A DNA stretch of 56,268 nt, taken from positions 1 through 56,268 of the forward strand of contig DATJAO010000072.1 in assembly GCA_035516175.1 (NCBI GenBank). Direction: 5' to 3'. This stretch comes from DASPSR01 sp035516175. Lineage in GTDB: Bacteria > Nitrospirota > UBA9217. The notes beneath the pieces are model-generated. The model worked only from the letters and a program-made list of their open reading frames with translations, did no database searches and was not told where the DNA came from. Shown piece after piece: positions 48,313 through 56,268 of the stretch; positions within the stretch are counted from its first letter, which is position 1; each line of letters begins with the position of its first letter. Both the position numbers and the translations under genes were made by a program.

Positions 48313-49089
48313 TTGAGGGCTCTTTTCATCGGAGACATCATCGGCGAGCCAGGCAGGAAGATGGTGCGGGCGAACATGCGCGGTCTCGCCGAGAACCATC
48401 GCCCGGACCTCGTGATTGCCAACGGGGAGAACGCAGCCGGAGGGTTTGGCATTACGTCCGAGATCGCGGAAGAGCTTTTTTCCCTCGGCATCCACGTCCT
48501 GACCTCGGGCAACCACGTCTGGGATAAAAAGGAAATAGAGCCCTATCTTACCAAACAGGACCGGCTCATCAGGCCGGCCAACTACCCCGCTGGCAATCCC
48601 GGATATGGCAGCGTGGTCATCTCTACCGGAGCGGGCAAGGCAGCGGTCCTGAACCTCGAGGGAAGGGTCTTCATGTCCAACCTGGATGACCCCTTCCGTG
48701 TCGCTGAGCGCGAGATAGAAAAACTAAAAAAGGAAACGCCGGTAGTGATTATTGATTTTCATGCCGAGGCCACGTCAGAAAAGATGGCACTTGCCTGGCA
48801 TCTGGACGGCAAGGCGAGTGCCGTTATAGGGACCCATACGCATGTGCAGACCGCTGACGAACGTATCCTGACCTCGGGAACAGCCTTCATCACCGATGCG
48901 GGCATGACCGGGCCCACGGATTCTGTCATCGGTGTGAAGAAGGAGCAGGCCATCGCCCGTTTCCTATACCAAACACCACACCGGTTCGAGATACCCAAAG
49001 GGCCGGTCCACCTGAGTGCAGTGCTTCTCGATATTGACGGCAAGACGGGGAAGGCCAACGCCATAGAGAGAATCCACATTAAATCCTGA
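48313..49089 (+). CDS. ymdB: YmdB-type metallophosphodiesterase
   Basis: A 258-residue member of the TIGR00282 family (YmdB, 2',3'-cyclic nucleotide phosphodiesterase), a calcineurin-like di-metal enzyme. Seen: FIGDIIGEPGRKMV, NGENAAGGFG, GNHVWDKKEI, IDFHAEATSEKMAL and GTHTHVQTADERIL, the full set of metal ligands. The TTG at 48313 follows AAGGAG at 6 nt; no ATG fits. The rny-ymdB pairing is typical, and YmdB affects biofilm and RNA turnover in Bacillus. Confidence 0.92.
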   Translation: MRALFIGDIIGEPGRKMVRANMRGLAENHRPDLVIANGENAAGGFGITSEIAEELFSLGIHVLTSGNHVWDKKEIEPYLTKQDRLIRPANYPAGNPGYGSVVISTGAGKAAVLNLEGRVFMSNLDDPFRVAEREIEKLKKETPVVIIDFHAEATSEKMALAWHLDGKASAVIGTHTHVQTADERILTSGTAFITDAGMTGPTDSVIGVKKEQAIARFLYQTPHRFEIPKGPVHLSAVLLDIDGKTGKANAIERIHIKS

Positions 49090-49091
49090 TG

Positions 49092-49241
49092 CAGATTTTT
49101 CTGCCGCAGAGGACGCAGAGGGTAAATTCTAAATTCGAAGCTTTAAACTCTCAACAATATCGAATTTTCAAAATATTAACGTGAGGTATTTGAACTCCGC
49201 GCTTATTCAGGTTTTCATGATCGGGATTTAGTGCTTGTCTT
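49092..49241. repeat. Intergenic with 9-bp-period CGCAGAGGN repeat
   Basis: CGCAGAGGA (49105-49113) and CGCAGAGGG (49114-49122), same type as the copies at 12038 and 12213, followed by AATTCTAAATTCGAA (49125-49139), a second class of low-complexity motif seen also at 43210-43230. Confidence 0.6.
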
Positions 49242-50447
49242 ATGAAGACCCATATCTTAACCGTCACTCAGCTCACCATTCAGATCAAGAACCTGCTTGA
49301 AGGGAACTTTCCCGATATCTGGGTAGAAGGAGAGATCTCGAACCTCAGCATTCCCCAATCCGGCCATGCCTATTTTACATTAAAGGACGAACAGAGCCAG
49401 ATCCGCTCCGTCCTGTTCCGTTCGTCCCAGCGGTTCCTCAAGTTCACGCTTCAGCACGGCATGCAGGTAATCTGTCGCGGGAGGGTCAGCGTGTACGAGC
49501 CGCGCGGCGAATACCAGCTTATCGTCGATTACATCGAGCCCAAGGGAATCGGTGCCCTTCAGTTGGCGTTCGAGCAGCTTAAGGCAAAGCTCGAAAAAGA
49601 AGGTCTGTTCGACCTCAATCACAAGAAGCCGCTCCCCCTCCTGCCGCAGAGGATCGGCATTATCACCTCACCCACGGGAGCTGCTATCCGCGATATGCTG
49701 CGGGTAATAAAGCGCCGCCACCCCAGGATGCATATCCTCATTTACCCTGTACCGGTACAAGGAATCGAAGCGGCACCGGGCATCATTGAGGCCATCCAGT
49801 ATTTCAACCAGGACAGGAACGTGGACGTGATGATCGTCGGCCGCGGCGGCGGTTCTCTCGAAGACCTGTGGGCCTTCAACGAAGAAGCCGTCGCGCGGGC
49901 CATCTATGCGTCGAAGATCCCGGTCATCTCCGCCGTAGGGCACGAGACGGACTATACGATAGCGGATTTTGTGGCCGATCTCCGCGCTCCGACCCCGTCA
50001 GCGGCCGCCGAAATGGTGGTCAAGAGCGAAGAAAGTTTCCGTGAGTTCATCAGCTCTCTCGAATCAGGCCTCATTAAAAACATCCGGCAGCAAATCGACC
50101 TCACGCGCGCATCTCTCCGTGAATTCACGAGAATGCTTGGAGATCCAAGGAGATTGTTGGAGCAGTACGTGCAGCGTGTCGATGAACTCACCGGCAGGCT
50201 TGCCACGGGGCTCAGGCATCATGTGCGAAGGGACCGGGCGCTTCTCACAGCACTGACCGCCGGACTCGACCATCTGAATCCACTTGGCATCCTTTCACGG
50301 GGGTACAGCGTCACCAGGAAACTGCCCGAAGGGGTGATTCTGAAGGACGCATCGGACGTCAGGCCGGGTGACCTGCTCAATACGAAGCTTCATAATGGCG
50401 AAATTGTCTCCCGGGTGGAGAAGAGCGACACAGAGGCTGGCAGTTGA
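49242..50447 (+). CDS. xseA: Exodeoxyribonuclease VII large subunit
   Basis: A 401-residue XseA. N-terminal OB-fold (about 1-105; TQLTIQIKNLLEGNFPDIWVEGEISNLSIPQSGHAYFTLKD) and catalytic domain (about 125-400) with RIGIITSPTGAAIRDMLRVIKRRHP, GRGGGSLEDLWAFNEE, SAVGHETDYTIADFVADLRAPTPSAAAE and the C-terminal RGYSVTRK. The small subunit xseB is not next to it and must lie elsewhere. ATG 49242 lacks a clear ribosome binding site. Confidence 0.95.
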   Translation: MKTHILTVTQLTIQIKNLLEGNFPDIWVEGEISNLSIPQSGHAYFTLKDEQSQIRSVLFRSSQRFLKFTLQHGMQVICRGRVSVYEPRGEYQLIVDYIEPKGIGALQLAFEQLKAKLEKEGLFDLNHKKPLPLLPQRIGIITSPTGAAIRDMLRVIKRRHPRMHILIYPVPVQGIEAAPGIIEAIQYFNQDRNVDVMIVGRGGGSLEDLWAFNEEAVARAIYASKIPVISAVGHETDYTIADFVADLRAPTPSAAAEMVVKSEESFREFISSLESGLIKNIRQQIDLTRASLREFTRMLGDPRRLLEQYVQRVDELTGRLATGLRHHVRRDRALLTALTAGLDHLNPLGILSRGYSVTRKLPEGVILKDASDVRPGDLLNTKLHNGEIVSRVEKSDTEAGS

Positions 50448-50470
50448 ATGTACCCATACCGTCTTCGGCT

Positions 50471-50499
50471 TTGACACCATGATGTTCTTGTGATACCCT
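50471..50499 (+). promoter_or_regulatory. Leaderless promoter of the HEAT-repeat gene
   Basis: TTGACA (50471-50476), 17-bp spacer, extended -10 TGATACCCT (TACCCT 50494-50499), 7 nt before the ATG at 50507; no Shine-Dalgarno sequence. Confidence 0.55.
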
Positions 50500-50506
50500 C
50501 TAACGT

Positions 50507-52603
50507 ATGCAGGAAGAAGCAAAGCACATCGAATCACTTTCCCCTGAAGTCCAAGACGTAATGCGGAACCTGGTCTCGGCGATCCGGGCCGTGAAACTCT
50601 ATCCGCCGAACAACCCTGTCTACTCCCAGTCTGTCAAAAAGTCATATGAAGCGCTTGGCCATTTTCTGGAGACCACGCCAGAATACCATGTCGGCGTGCA
50701 AAAAACCTATTTTTCCTACCTGGATACTCCGGTTGGTAAAGACGCACAGCTAAATAGGGCCATTGCCCAGGACCTATTCGCGAAGGGGATACGGGAGATC
50801 GTCATCAGCGGCGGCGTGACCGAGGATGAACTGCTGGAATTCTATCGAGCCCTTGCCCTGTCGGTGGAGGAAATGGCGATGAAGAGCGGGATTGCCTCGA
50901 TCCTCTGGGAAAAGAGCACATCGCATATCAGGGTCGTCGAAGCCGGTCTCGACGATATCATCACGGCGAAATCCACAGGTGGGCGCGAGGACGATGACCG
51001 TGCCAGAACTTCTTCCGGAGCACCGGCACCGGACGCGGTTAAGAAAGACGCGCAGTTTTCGCGCCGCACCCTGGTCCTTGGCGATCTCATGACAGATCCC
51101 GCAGGGTTCGGCGCCGGCATGGTTGAACGCGCGATACAGACCTGCGCCGAGAACGAAAGCGTGGAAGACCGCCTCTTTACGCTGTATCAGGACGCGGGGC
51201 GCAAGATCCAGAAGGATCACCCGGGCCAGAGCGACGCCCTGTTCGAAGGACTTGCAAAGTCCATCATGTCACTGGAACTTCCATACCGCGACAGCCTTGT
51301 TGCCGGCAGGCTGTACGTTGGGCTGGATTCGGAAACCGTGAGCGAACAGAAGGACGAACTTGAGAAACAGGTGCCCGATGAGATTCATGAAATCCTCGCC
51401 GGACGTTTTTCCAATGCTTGGAACGTGAAGCAGGTGGCCGAGCTCCTGAAAAAATCATCGTCAAAAAAAACCACGTCGCAACCTCCCCAGCCAAAGGCTC
51501 TTACCGATCTCGAAGTCGTTCCGATTTCCCAGGACACCCTCGAGATCGCACGGAACATGGCGGAATACACAGCGGAAGAGATGGAAGCCATCAAGATCAT
51601 GGGCCAGGTTGGCATGGAGTCGGATATCACCGAGGCTGCGGTTCGGACCCTCATCTTCCTGCTCACCCTGATAAAGAATCCCCGCCGCTCCGCGATGGAG
51701 GAAAAGGATTTCAATTATTTTTCAGGAGTCGTACGCCAGCTTGAAGACATGCTGAGCTATGTCCTGGTGAAAAAGGATTATGACCTTGCTACGCTCATTG
51801 TCCGCGCATTCCATATGCCTCTGGACCCCGCATTCAAACCGCGGATGGCGGAAGCCCTCAAGAAGACCTCATCAAAAACCATCATAGCCGCGACGATATC
51901 CGACCTGAAGGGCTACAGCAAGGGATCTTCTGAATACCGGTCGGCCTATGGCTATTTATCAAGTCTGGAACAAGAGGCGACGGGAGTCCTTCTGGAACTC
52001 ATGGCAGAAGAGAACGACCGGTCGACAAGGATATTCTTCCTTGATCTCGTGAAAGACCTGGGGAAAAACCAGCTCACGTTGCTCGGCGAATACCTTTCGG
52101 ACGGACGATGGTACGTGGTGCGCAACATTGTGAGCATCCTTGGAGAAAGCCATGCCGACCAGGCCCTCACGTACCTCTATAAGGTGATGAACCATAAAGA
52201 TGCGAGGATACGGCAGGAGGTTATCAAGGGACTGATCACCATCGGCGGGAAGAAGTCGGCCAGCCTCCTGACAAAGTTCCTGAAAGACAAGGACGCTGAC
52301 ACCCAGATGATGGCGGTTCGCGGCTTGGCCGAAATCAAGGGCATCGATTTGGAGGAGGCCAAACCTCTGGTGTCATTCTTGCGGGAGCGCTCCCTCAACA
52401 AGAAGGAACAGGCAATCACATTGGAGGCGATCAGGGCCCTGGGGGTGATCGGAGGCCCCTGGGATGCAGAATTTCTGAAGGGATATACCCGCATACGGTG
52501 GTGGAGATCGAGGAAGCTACAGAAGGAGCTCCGTAACGCAGCTATCGGGGCGATGGAAAAGATCGCGAGGAGACAGGACGATGGCGGAACTGGAAAGAGA
52601 TAG
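50507..52603 (+). CDS. HEAT-repeat protein, partner of HD-GYP protein
   Basis: A 698-residue cytoplasmic protein. Its first 130 residues (RAVKLYPPNNPVYSQSVKKSYEAL, then YFSYLDTPVGKDAQLNRAIAQDLFAKGIREIVIS) share layout with the N-terminus of the overlapping HD-GYP gene. A middle alpha-helical region (about 180-430) follows, then HEAT-like repeats (about 480-690; GEYLSDGRWYVVRNIVSILGESH, YLYKVMNHKDARIRQEVIKGLITIGGKKSASLL). Its function is unknown. The next gene starts 23 bp before its end, so the two proteins are made together. Confidence 0.8.
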   Translation: MQEEAKHIESLSPEVQDVMRNLVSAIRAVKLYPPNNPVYSQSVKKSYEALGHFLETTPEYHVGVQKTYFSYLDTPVGKDAQLNRAIAQDLFAKGIREIVISGGVTEDELLEFYRALALSVEEMAMKSGIASILWEKSTSHIRVVEAGLDDIITAKSTGGREDDDRARTSSGAPAPDAVKKDAQFSRRTLVLGDLMTDPAGFGAGMVERAIQTCAENESVEDRLFTLYQDAGRKIQKDHPGQSDALFEGLAKSIMSLELPYRDSLVAGRLYVGLDSETVSEQKDELEKQVPDEIHEILAGRFSNAWNVKQVAELLKKSSSKKTTSQPPQPKALTDLEVVPISQDTLEIARNMAEYTAEEMEAIKIMGQVGMESDITEAAVRTLIFLLTLIKNPRRSAMEEKDFNYFSGVVRQLEDMLSYVLVKKDYDLATLIVRAFHMPLDPAFKPRMAEALKKTSSKTIIAATISDLKGYSKGSSEYRSAYGYLSSLEQEATGVLLELMAEENDRSTRIFFLDLVKDLGKNQLTLLGEYLSDGRWYVVRNIVSILGESHADQALTYLYKVMNHKDARIRQEVIKGLITIGGKKSASLLTKFLKDKDADTQMMAVRGLAEIKGIDLEEAKPLVSFLRERSLNKKEQAITLEAIRALGVIGGPWDAEFLKGYTRIRWWRSRKLQKELRNAAIGAMEKIARRQDDGGTGKR

Positions 52604-54008
52604 CCAGGGTGAGGCGAAACAATCCTTTTTCGCGAAGCAGCAGCTGATCGGTTCGGCTAAAACCGCGTTCCAGCAACTGTCTGCCGTCTTGAAGAACTCG
52701 ACACTCTACCCCGCAGCACATCCGTTCCTGCTATCATCCTCCGAAAAGCTCTTGAGCACGATCGAGGCGCTTTTGACGGACCGGAAGGAAGTGGCTTTCT
52801 ATCTTGTCGCGGGAGAGCTGTTTTTCGAGACCCTTTCCGTTCCCATCGACCAGAGCCTTGCATTGCTCATGGAGCACTTCACCAGCCGGGATGTGGGCGG
52901 AGTCATCTTCAGGCCCGGCCTCACGGCTCACGAGCTCATTGGGTTTGCGAGTCTGATGAGCAAAGAGCCAGCGTTTTTTTCCGCCCAGAAAGACATCGCG
53001 GAAGTGATCGCGAAGGAAAACATCACGCATATCGAACTTCACCGGGTCCTTATATTTGACAAGAAGGGTTCCGTCAAGGATGAAAAGAAAAAGGCCTCGG
53101 TGGTCTTCATGGACTCAGTCGGGGCCCTGAAAGAAATGGCCCATGGGGCGCATGTTGACAAAGCAACCAGCATGCGCAAAATGAACACGGTCGTCCAGAC
53201 CTTAGTCGATAACATCATAGACAATCGGGATGCACTGTTGGGCCTGACCAACCTTAAGATGTATGACGAATATACCTTTACCCACTCGGTGAACACGTCT
53301 ATTCTCGCCGTAAGTCTCGGAACATTCCTGTCCTTCACGAAGCCCCAGCTCGCCGCGCTGGGTGTAGCCGGGCTCATGCACGACATCGGTAAGATAGGCG
53401 TCCCGATCGAGATCATCAATAAACCCGGCAAACTCAGCGATGACGAATGGGAAGAAGTCAAGCGGCATCCTATCGAAGGTGCGCTGATCCTTGCTGACAC
53501 CCCGGGGGTGTCCAAGATGGCCATGGTGGCGGCATTCGAACATCATCAGCACGGCGATGTCCGGGGGTATCCGCGGATCGATGAGTCCCTGCAGCGGCAT
53601 CCATTCTCGCAGATCGTCTCCATCGCCGACGCGTACGAAGCCCTTACGGCAGCGCGGGTGTACTATAGCGTCCAGATGCCGGCTGAAAAGGCCATAAAGA
53701 TCCTGTTAAGCAAACGCGGGACTGCCTTCAACCCGATCCTCGTCAAGGCTTTCGTCAACATGATCGGCATCTTTCCCATCGGGACGATCCTCAAGCTGGA
53801 CACAGGGGAGGCCGGGCTGGTCGTACATCAGACACGGGACCTGATGCGCCCACGGGTCCTGCTTCTCAGCAAGTTTGACGGCTCGGAAAAAGAATCAGGG
53901 ACCGAGGCCAGCCTCCTCGAGACCGCTGGGGGACGCTATAAGCGCACGGCCGTCGGGACCATCGATCCCTATGTCGCCAACATCGATATTAAGAAGTATC
54001 TGGCTTAG
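52581..54008 (+). CDS. HD-GYP phosphodiesterase with N-terminal helical module
   Basis: A 475-residue protein. N-terminal module (about 15-160; NSTLYPAAHPFLLSSSEKLL, VAFYLVAGELFFETLSVPIDQSLALLMEHFTSRDVGGVIF) like that of the gene upstream. HD-GYP domain (about 190-405): YTFTHSVNTSILAVSLG, LMHDIGKIGVPIEI and FEHHQHGDVRGYP, so a cyclic-di-GMP phosphodiesterase is expected. The C-terminal tail (about 405-475) resembles a small PilZ-like or accessory region (GTILKLDTGEAGLVVHQTRDLMRPRV). It overlaps the HEAT gene by 23 bp. Confidence 0.85.
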   Translation: MAELERDSQGEAKQSFFAKQQLIGSAKTAFQQLSAVLKNSTLYPAAHPFLLSSSEKLLSTIEALLTDRKEVAFYLVAGELFFETLSVPIDQSLALLMEHFTSRDVGGVIFRPGLTAHELIGFASLMSKEPAFFSAQKDIAEVIAKENITHIELHRVLIFDKKGSVKDEKKKASVVFMDSVGALKEMAHGAHVDKATSMRKMNTVVQTLVDNIIDNRDALLGLTNLKMYDEYTFTHSVNTSILAVSLGTFLSFTKPQLAALGVAGLMHDIGKIGVPIEIINKPGKLSDDEWEEVKRHPIEGALILADTPGVSKMAMVAAFEHHQHGDVRGYPRIDESLQRHPFSQIVSIADAYEALTAARVYYSVQMPAEKAIKILLSKRGTAFNPILVKAFVNMIGIFPIGTILKLDTGEAGLVVHQTRDLMRPRVLLLSKFDGSEKESGTEASLLETAGGRYKRTAVGTIDPYVANIDIKKYLA

Positions 54009-54110
54009 CGATCATCGCGATGCATCCCCGCGATCTGTCCGGCATGAAATGTTTCATCAATCGATCTCCATATACCGCATGAAACACCTCTCACCGGGAG
54101 ACAAAAATCC

Positions 54111-54494
54111 ATGACCGAGATGGTCGCTTACTGTGGTTTAACCTGCCAAACCTGTCCGATCTATTTGGCAGCAAGGCAGGAGGACAAAGCAGAACAGGCA
54201 AGAATGAAGGCGGAGATCGTCAAACTATGTGAAGACCATTATGGGATAATTTATAAGCTGGAAGACATCTCTGGCTGTGACGGTTGTAAGGCAGAAGGAG
54301 AGAGACTATTTGGAGCAAGCAGGAACTGCCCTATTCGGAAGTGCGCGAGGGAGAAGGAGCTTGAAAACTGTGCATATTGCACTGAATATGCCTGTGGCAG
54401 GCTTGCAGCGTTCTTCAAAACGGATCAAGCCGCCAAAGCACGCCTGGACGCGGTGAGGGAAAGCGTTCTGCGGAAGGATGAAAAGAACTTGTAA
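54111..54494 (+). CDS. DUF3795-domain cysteine-rich protein
   Basis: A 127-residue protein of the DUF3795 family. Eleven cysteines in metal-binding-like clusters: AYCGLTCQTCPIY at the N-terminus, GCDGCKAEG, NCPIRKCAREK and NCAYCTEYACGRL. The members are thought to bind zinc or FeS clusters, function unknown, and they are frequent in anaerobes. ATG 54111 has no clear ribosome binding site. It is convergent with pntB; the 154-bp gap contains no gene or clear terminator. Confidence 0.85.
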   Translation: MTEMVAYCGLTCQTCPIYLAARQEDKAEQARMKAEIVKLCEDHYGIIYKLEDISGCDGCKAEGERLFGASRNCPIRKCAREKELENCAYCTEYACGRLAAFFKTDQAAKARLDAVRESVLRKDEKNL

Positions 54495-54648
54495 TATTTG
54501 CTGTTGCTGCCATACCACCGCATGACGGCTGACGGGTGCCTCGGACCAGAGGATATGCGGGCCGCGTAAGGAAGTCACAGGCAGGCCTTATCTCCAGCCC
54601 CCGTACCTGCTGCTCGTGCGGAGTGTCCTTCCGTCTTTTTTCATCCCG

Positions 54649-56028
54649 TCAGGCCATCAACTCCTTGATGTGTTTGATCACGTCGCTGACGACCTGCTGC
54701 GCATTGCCATAGAGCATGCGCGTGTTGTCGGCGTAGAAGAGGGTGTTCTCGATGCCTGAATAGCCGGTGCCTTTGCCGCGTTTGATCACGATCACGTTAT
54801 GTGCGCGGTCAGCATTTAGGATAGGCATGCCGTAGATGGGGCTCGCTTTTTCAGTTCTCGCGGCCGGGTTTACCACGTCGTTGGCTCCGATGACCAGCGC
54901 CACGTCGGTCTGAGCAAACTCTTCATTGATCTCCTCCAGATCAAAGATCCTGTTGTACGGCACGCCGGCCTCGGCGAGCAGTACATTCATATGTCCAGGC
55001 ATCCGCCCCGCGACGGGGTGAATGGCGAACTTGACGCTGACGTCTGCCTCCTCCAACAGCTCGCTCATCTCCTTGACCTTGTGCTGGGCCTGGCCTACGG
55101 CCATGCCGTAGCCCGGCACGATGATCACCTTCTGCGCATAGCGAAGCATAGACGCTGCGTCCAGGGCCGAGACTTCCTTCAGCGTCCCGGCGATGCCTGG
55201 ACCACCTGTTTGGGCCTCGCCGGTTATCGGCTTGAACAGGATGTTGGTCAGCGGCCGGTTCATGGCCCTGGCCATCAGCTGGGTGAGAAGCGTACCTGCC
55301 GAGCCGACCACGATGCCGGCGATGATAAGCGCCGGATTGTTCAGTACGTAGCCCTCGAAGCCCACAGCGAGGCCCGTTAACGCGTTAAAGAGCGATATTA
55401 CCACGGGCATGTCTGCGCCGCCGATCGGCATGGTGATGACCGCCCCGAGCACCAGTGCGAGTGCGAAGAATATGAAAATCTGCAGCGTCGTGGCAGGGCT
55501 CGCAGCGACGACTACGATGCCGCTGAGGATCGTCAGTGCGGCCAAAATCATATTCATGGCGTTCTGGGCAGGCAAACGGAAGGCCTTCCGCATGATGCTC
55601 TGCAGCTTGGCAAAAGCGACAAGGGAGCCTGAGAACGATATCGTCCCGATCAAGCCGCCCAGGGTCGCGAACGCCACAGCCAGGGGAACGTGAGTTTCTC
55701 CTTTGGCGAGCTCGATTGCAGCAATCGCAGCTGCAGCTCCCCCGCCCATTCCGTTGTAAAGGGCGACCATCTGGGGCATGTCGGTCATCTTGACAACCTT
55801 GCCCGACCACCAGGAAAGGCTTCCGCCTAGAGCGAGGGCGATCACCATGAGCGCATAGTTGCCCATGCCGGGCGAGGCGAAGGTGACCAGGGCCGCCAGC
55901 ACCATGCCTACGCCCGACCAGGTGATGCCGCGTCTGGCCGTCACGGGTGACGACATGCCTTTGAGACCCAGGATGAATAAGAGCGCCACGACGAAGTAGC
56001 TCGCGCTGATAATGATTTTCGCGTTCAT
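54649..56028 (-). CDS. pntB: NAD(P) transhydrogenase beta subunit
   Basis: A 459-residue PntB, the membrane and NADP(H)-binding part of the proton-translocating transhydrogenase that makes NADPH from NADH using the membrane potential. Seen: eight or more membrane helices in residues 1-260 (ISASYFVVALLFILGLKGMSSP, NGMGGGAAAAIAAIEL, GGLIGTISFSGSLVAFAKLQ), and the NADP-binding dIII domain (about 290-459) with IIVPGYGMAVGQAQHKV, IHPVAGRMPGHMNVLLAEA, VIGANDVVNPAA and the final DNTRMLYGNAQ. Upstream pntA part overlaps by 4 bp. Confidence 0.96.
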   Translation of the reverse strand: MNAKIIISASYFVVALLFILGLKGMSSPVTARRGITWSGVGMVLAALVTFASPGMGNYALMVIALALGGSLSWWSGKVVKMTDMPQMVALYNGMGGGAAAAIAAIELAKGETHVPLAVAFATLGGLIGTISFSGSLVAFAKLQSIMRKAFRLPAQNAMNMILAALTILSGIVVVAASPATTLQIFIFFALALVLGAVITMPIGGADMPVVISLFNALTGLAVGFEGYVLNNPALIIAGIVVGSAGTLLTQLMARAMNRPLTNILFKPITGEAQTGGPGIAGTLKEVSALDAASMLRYAQKVIIVPGYGMAVGQAQHKVKEMSELLEEADVSVKFAIHPVAGRMPGHMNVLLAEAGVPYNRIFDLEEINEEFAQTDVALVIGANDVVNPAARTEKASPIYGMPILNADRAHNVIVIKRGKGTGYSGIENTLFYADNTRMLYGNAQQVVSDVIKHIKELMA

Positions 56029-56268
56029 TTGGCGTCCTTCTTGCTCTTGAACATGGCGAGCATGCGTTCCGTGACCACGTAGCCGCCGGCGGCGTTGGCC
56101 GCGCCGAGCAGCACGGCGATGAAGCCAATCGCCTGCTCGAGGGGGGTCTGCGCCTGGCCCAGAGCGACCATGGCTCCCACCAGAACTACACCGTGCACGA
56201 AGTTCGAGCCGGACATGAGCGGCGTGTGCAGGATCACGGGCACGCGCGAGATCACTTCGTAGCCGGTA
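56025..56268 (-). CDS. NAD(P) transhydrogenase alpha subunit C-terminal part (PntA2), cut by window edge
   Basis: Partial gene; the 5' end lies outside the window. The visible 81 residues read GYEVISRVPVILHTPLMSGSN, then three membrane helices ending with NAAGGYVVTERMLAMF and a Lys-rich tail. This matches PntA domain II (the membrane part), whether as a separate small subunit as in many anaerobes and alphaproteobacteria or as the tail of a full PntA. The ATGA overlap with pntB indicates coupling. Confidence 0.9.
   Translation of the reverse strand, partial: TGYEVISRVPVILHTPLMSGSNFVHGVVLVGAMVALGQAQTPLEQAIGFIAVLLGAANAAGGYVVTERMLAMFKSKKDAK

Overview
The window is a bacterial chromosome segment from an anaerobic, sulfite/sulfate-metabolising, Gram-negative-type organism. 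It has an outer-membrane-style RlpA, lipoproteins and a WaaP-like kinase. The core is a reductive-type dissimilatory sulfite reductase locus: dsrA, dsrB, dsrD, a cobB/dsrN amidase, dsrC, DsrH/E/F-like proteins and dsrMKJOP. Together with MglA, a LysR regulator of the type seen in selenium-using anaerobes, and IscR/S/U, this suggests Nitrospirota (Thermodesulfovibrionia-like) or a desulfobacterial lineage. I cannot decide between them from sequence alone. No tRNA, rRNA, CRISPR array, prophage or intact insertion sequence was seen.

Layout. 1-8.4 kb: UV-damage glycosylase, small basic protein, RlpA, PepA, LysR regulator, kinase-like protein, ICMT-like methyltransferase and uvrB. 8.4-10.2 kb: a broken 5' copy of uvrC directly after uvrB, then two minus-strand glycine-rich envelope genes. 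10.2-17.2 kb: uvrC, an inositol-monophosphatase-like enzyme, an MglA GTPase with an extra C-terminal domain, ispD-ispF, a DUF4124 protein, cysE and an OsmC protein. 17.2-18.8 kb: an AT-rich stretch with one small membrane zinc-ribbon gene and possible gene remnants. 18.8-31.4 kb: the dsr locus, bounded by two nearly identical small ferredoxin genes. 31.4-36.4 kb: slipin, NfeD, rsmD, coaD, a SpoU-type RNA methyltransferase and a small GTG-start gene. 36.4-39.1 kb: iscR-iscS-iscU and a TusA protein. 39.3-44.5 kb: HD-GYP protein, MscS channel, YhaM-type exonuclease, ftsY and zapA. 44.6-44.9 kb: 6S RNA. 45-56 kb: rarA, rny, ymdB-type phosphodiesterase, xseA, a HEAT-repeat/HD-GYP gene pair, a DUF3795 protein and, on the minus strand, pntB with the end of a pntA gene cut by the window edge.

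How the genes fit together. DsrAB reduces sulfite with DsrD as activator. DsrC carries the product sulfur as a trisulfide, and DsrMKJOP links DsrC to the quinone pool. The ferredoxins and the DsrE/F/H and TusA proteins look like electron and sulfur carriers around this core. The IscS homologue lacks the PLP-binding lysine, so FeS assembly here may draw on free sulfide or a sulfur relay and not on cysteine. This is the observation I consider most worth following. Several monocistronic genes have a -10 box 7 nt before the start codon, which suggests leaderless mRNAs. Intergenic regions carry degenerate repeats, often with a 9-bp period.
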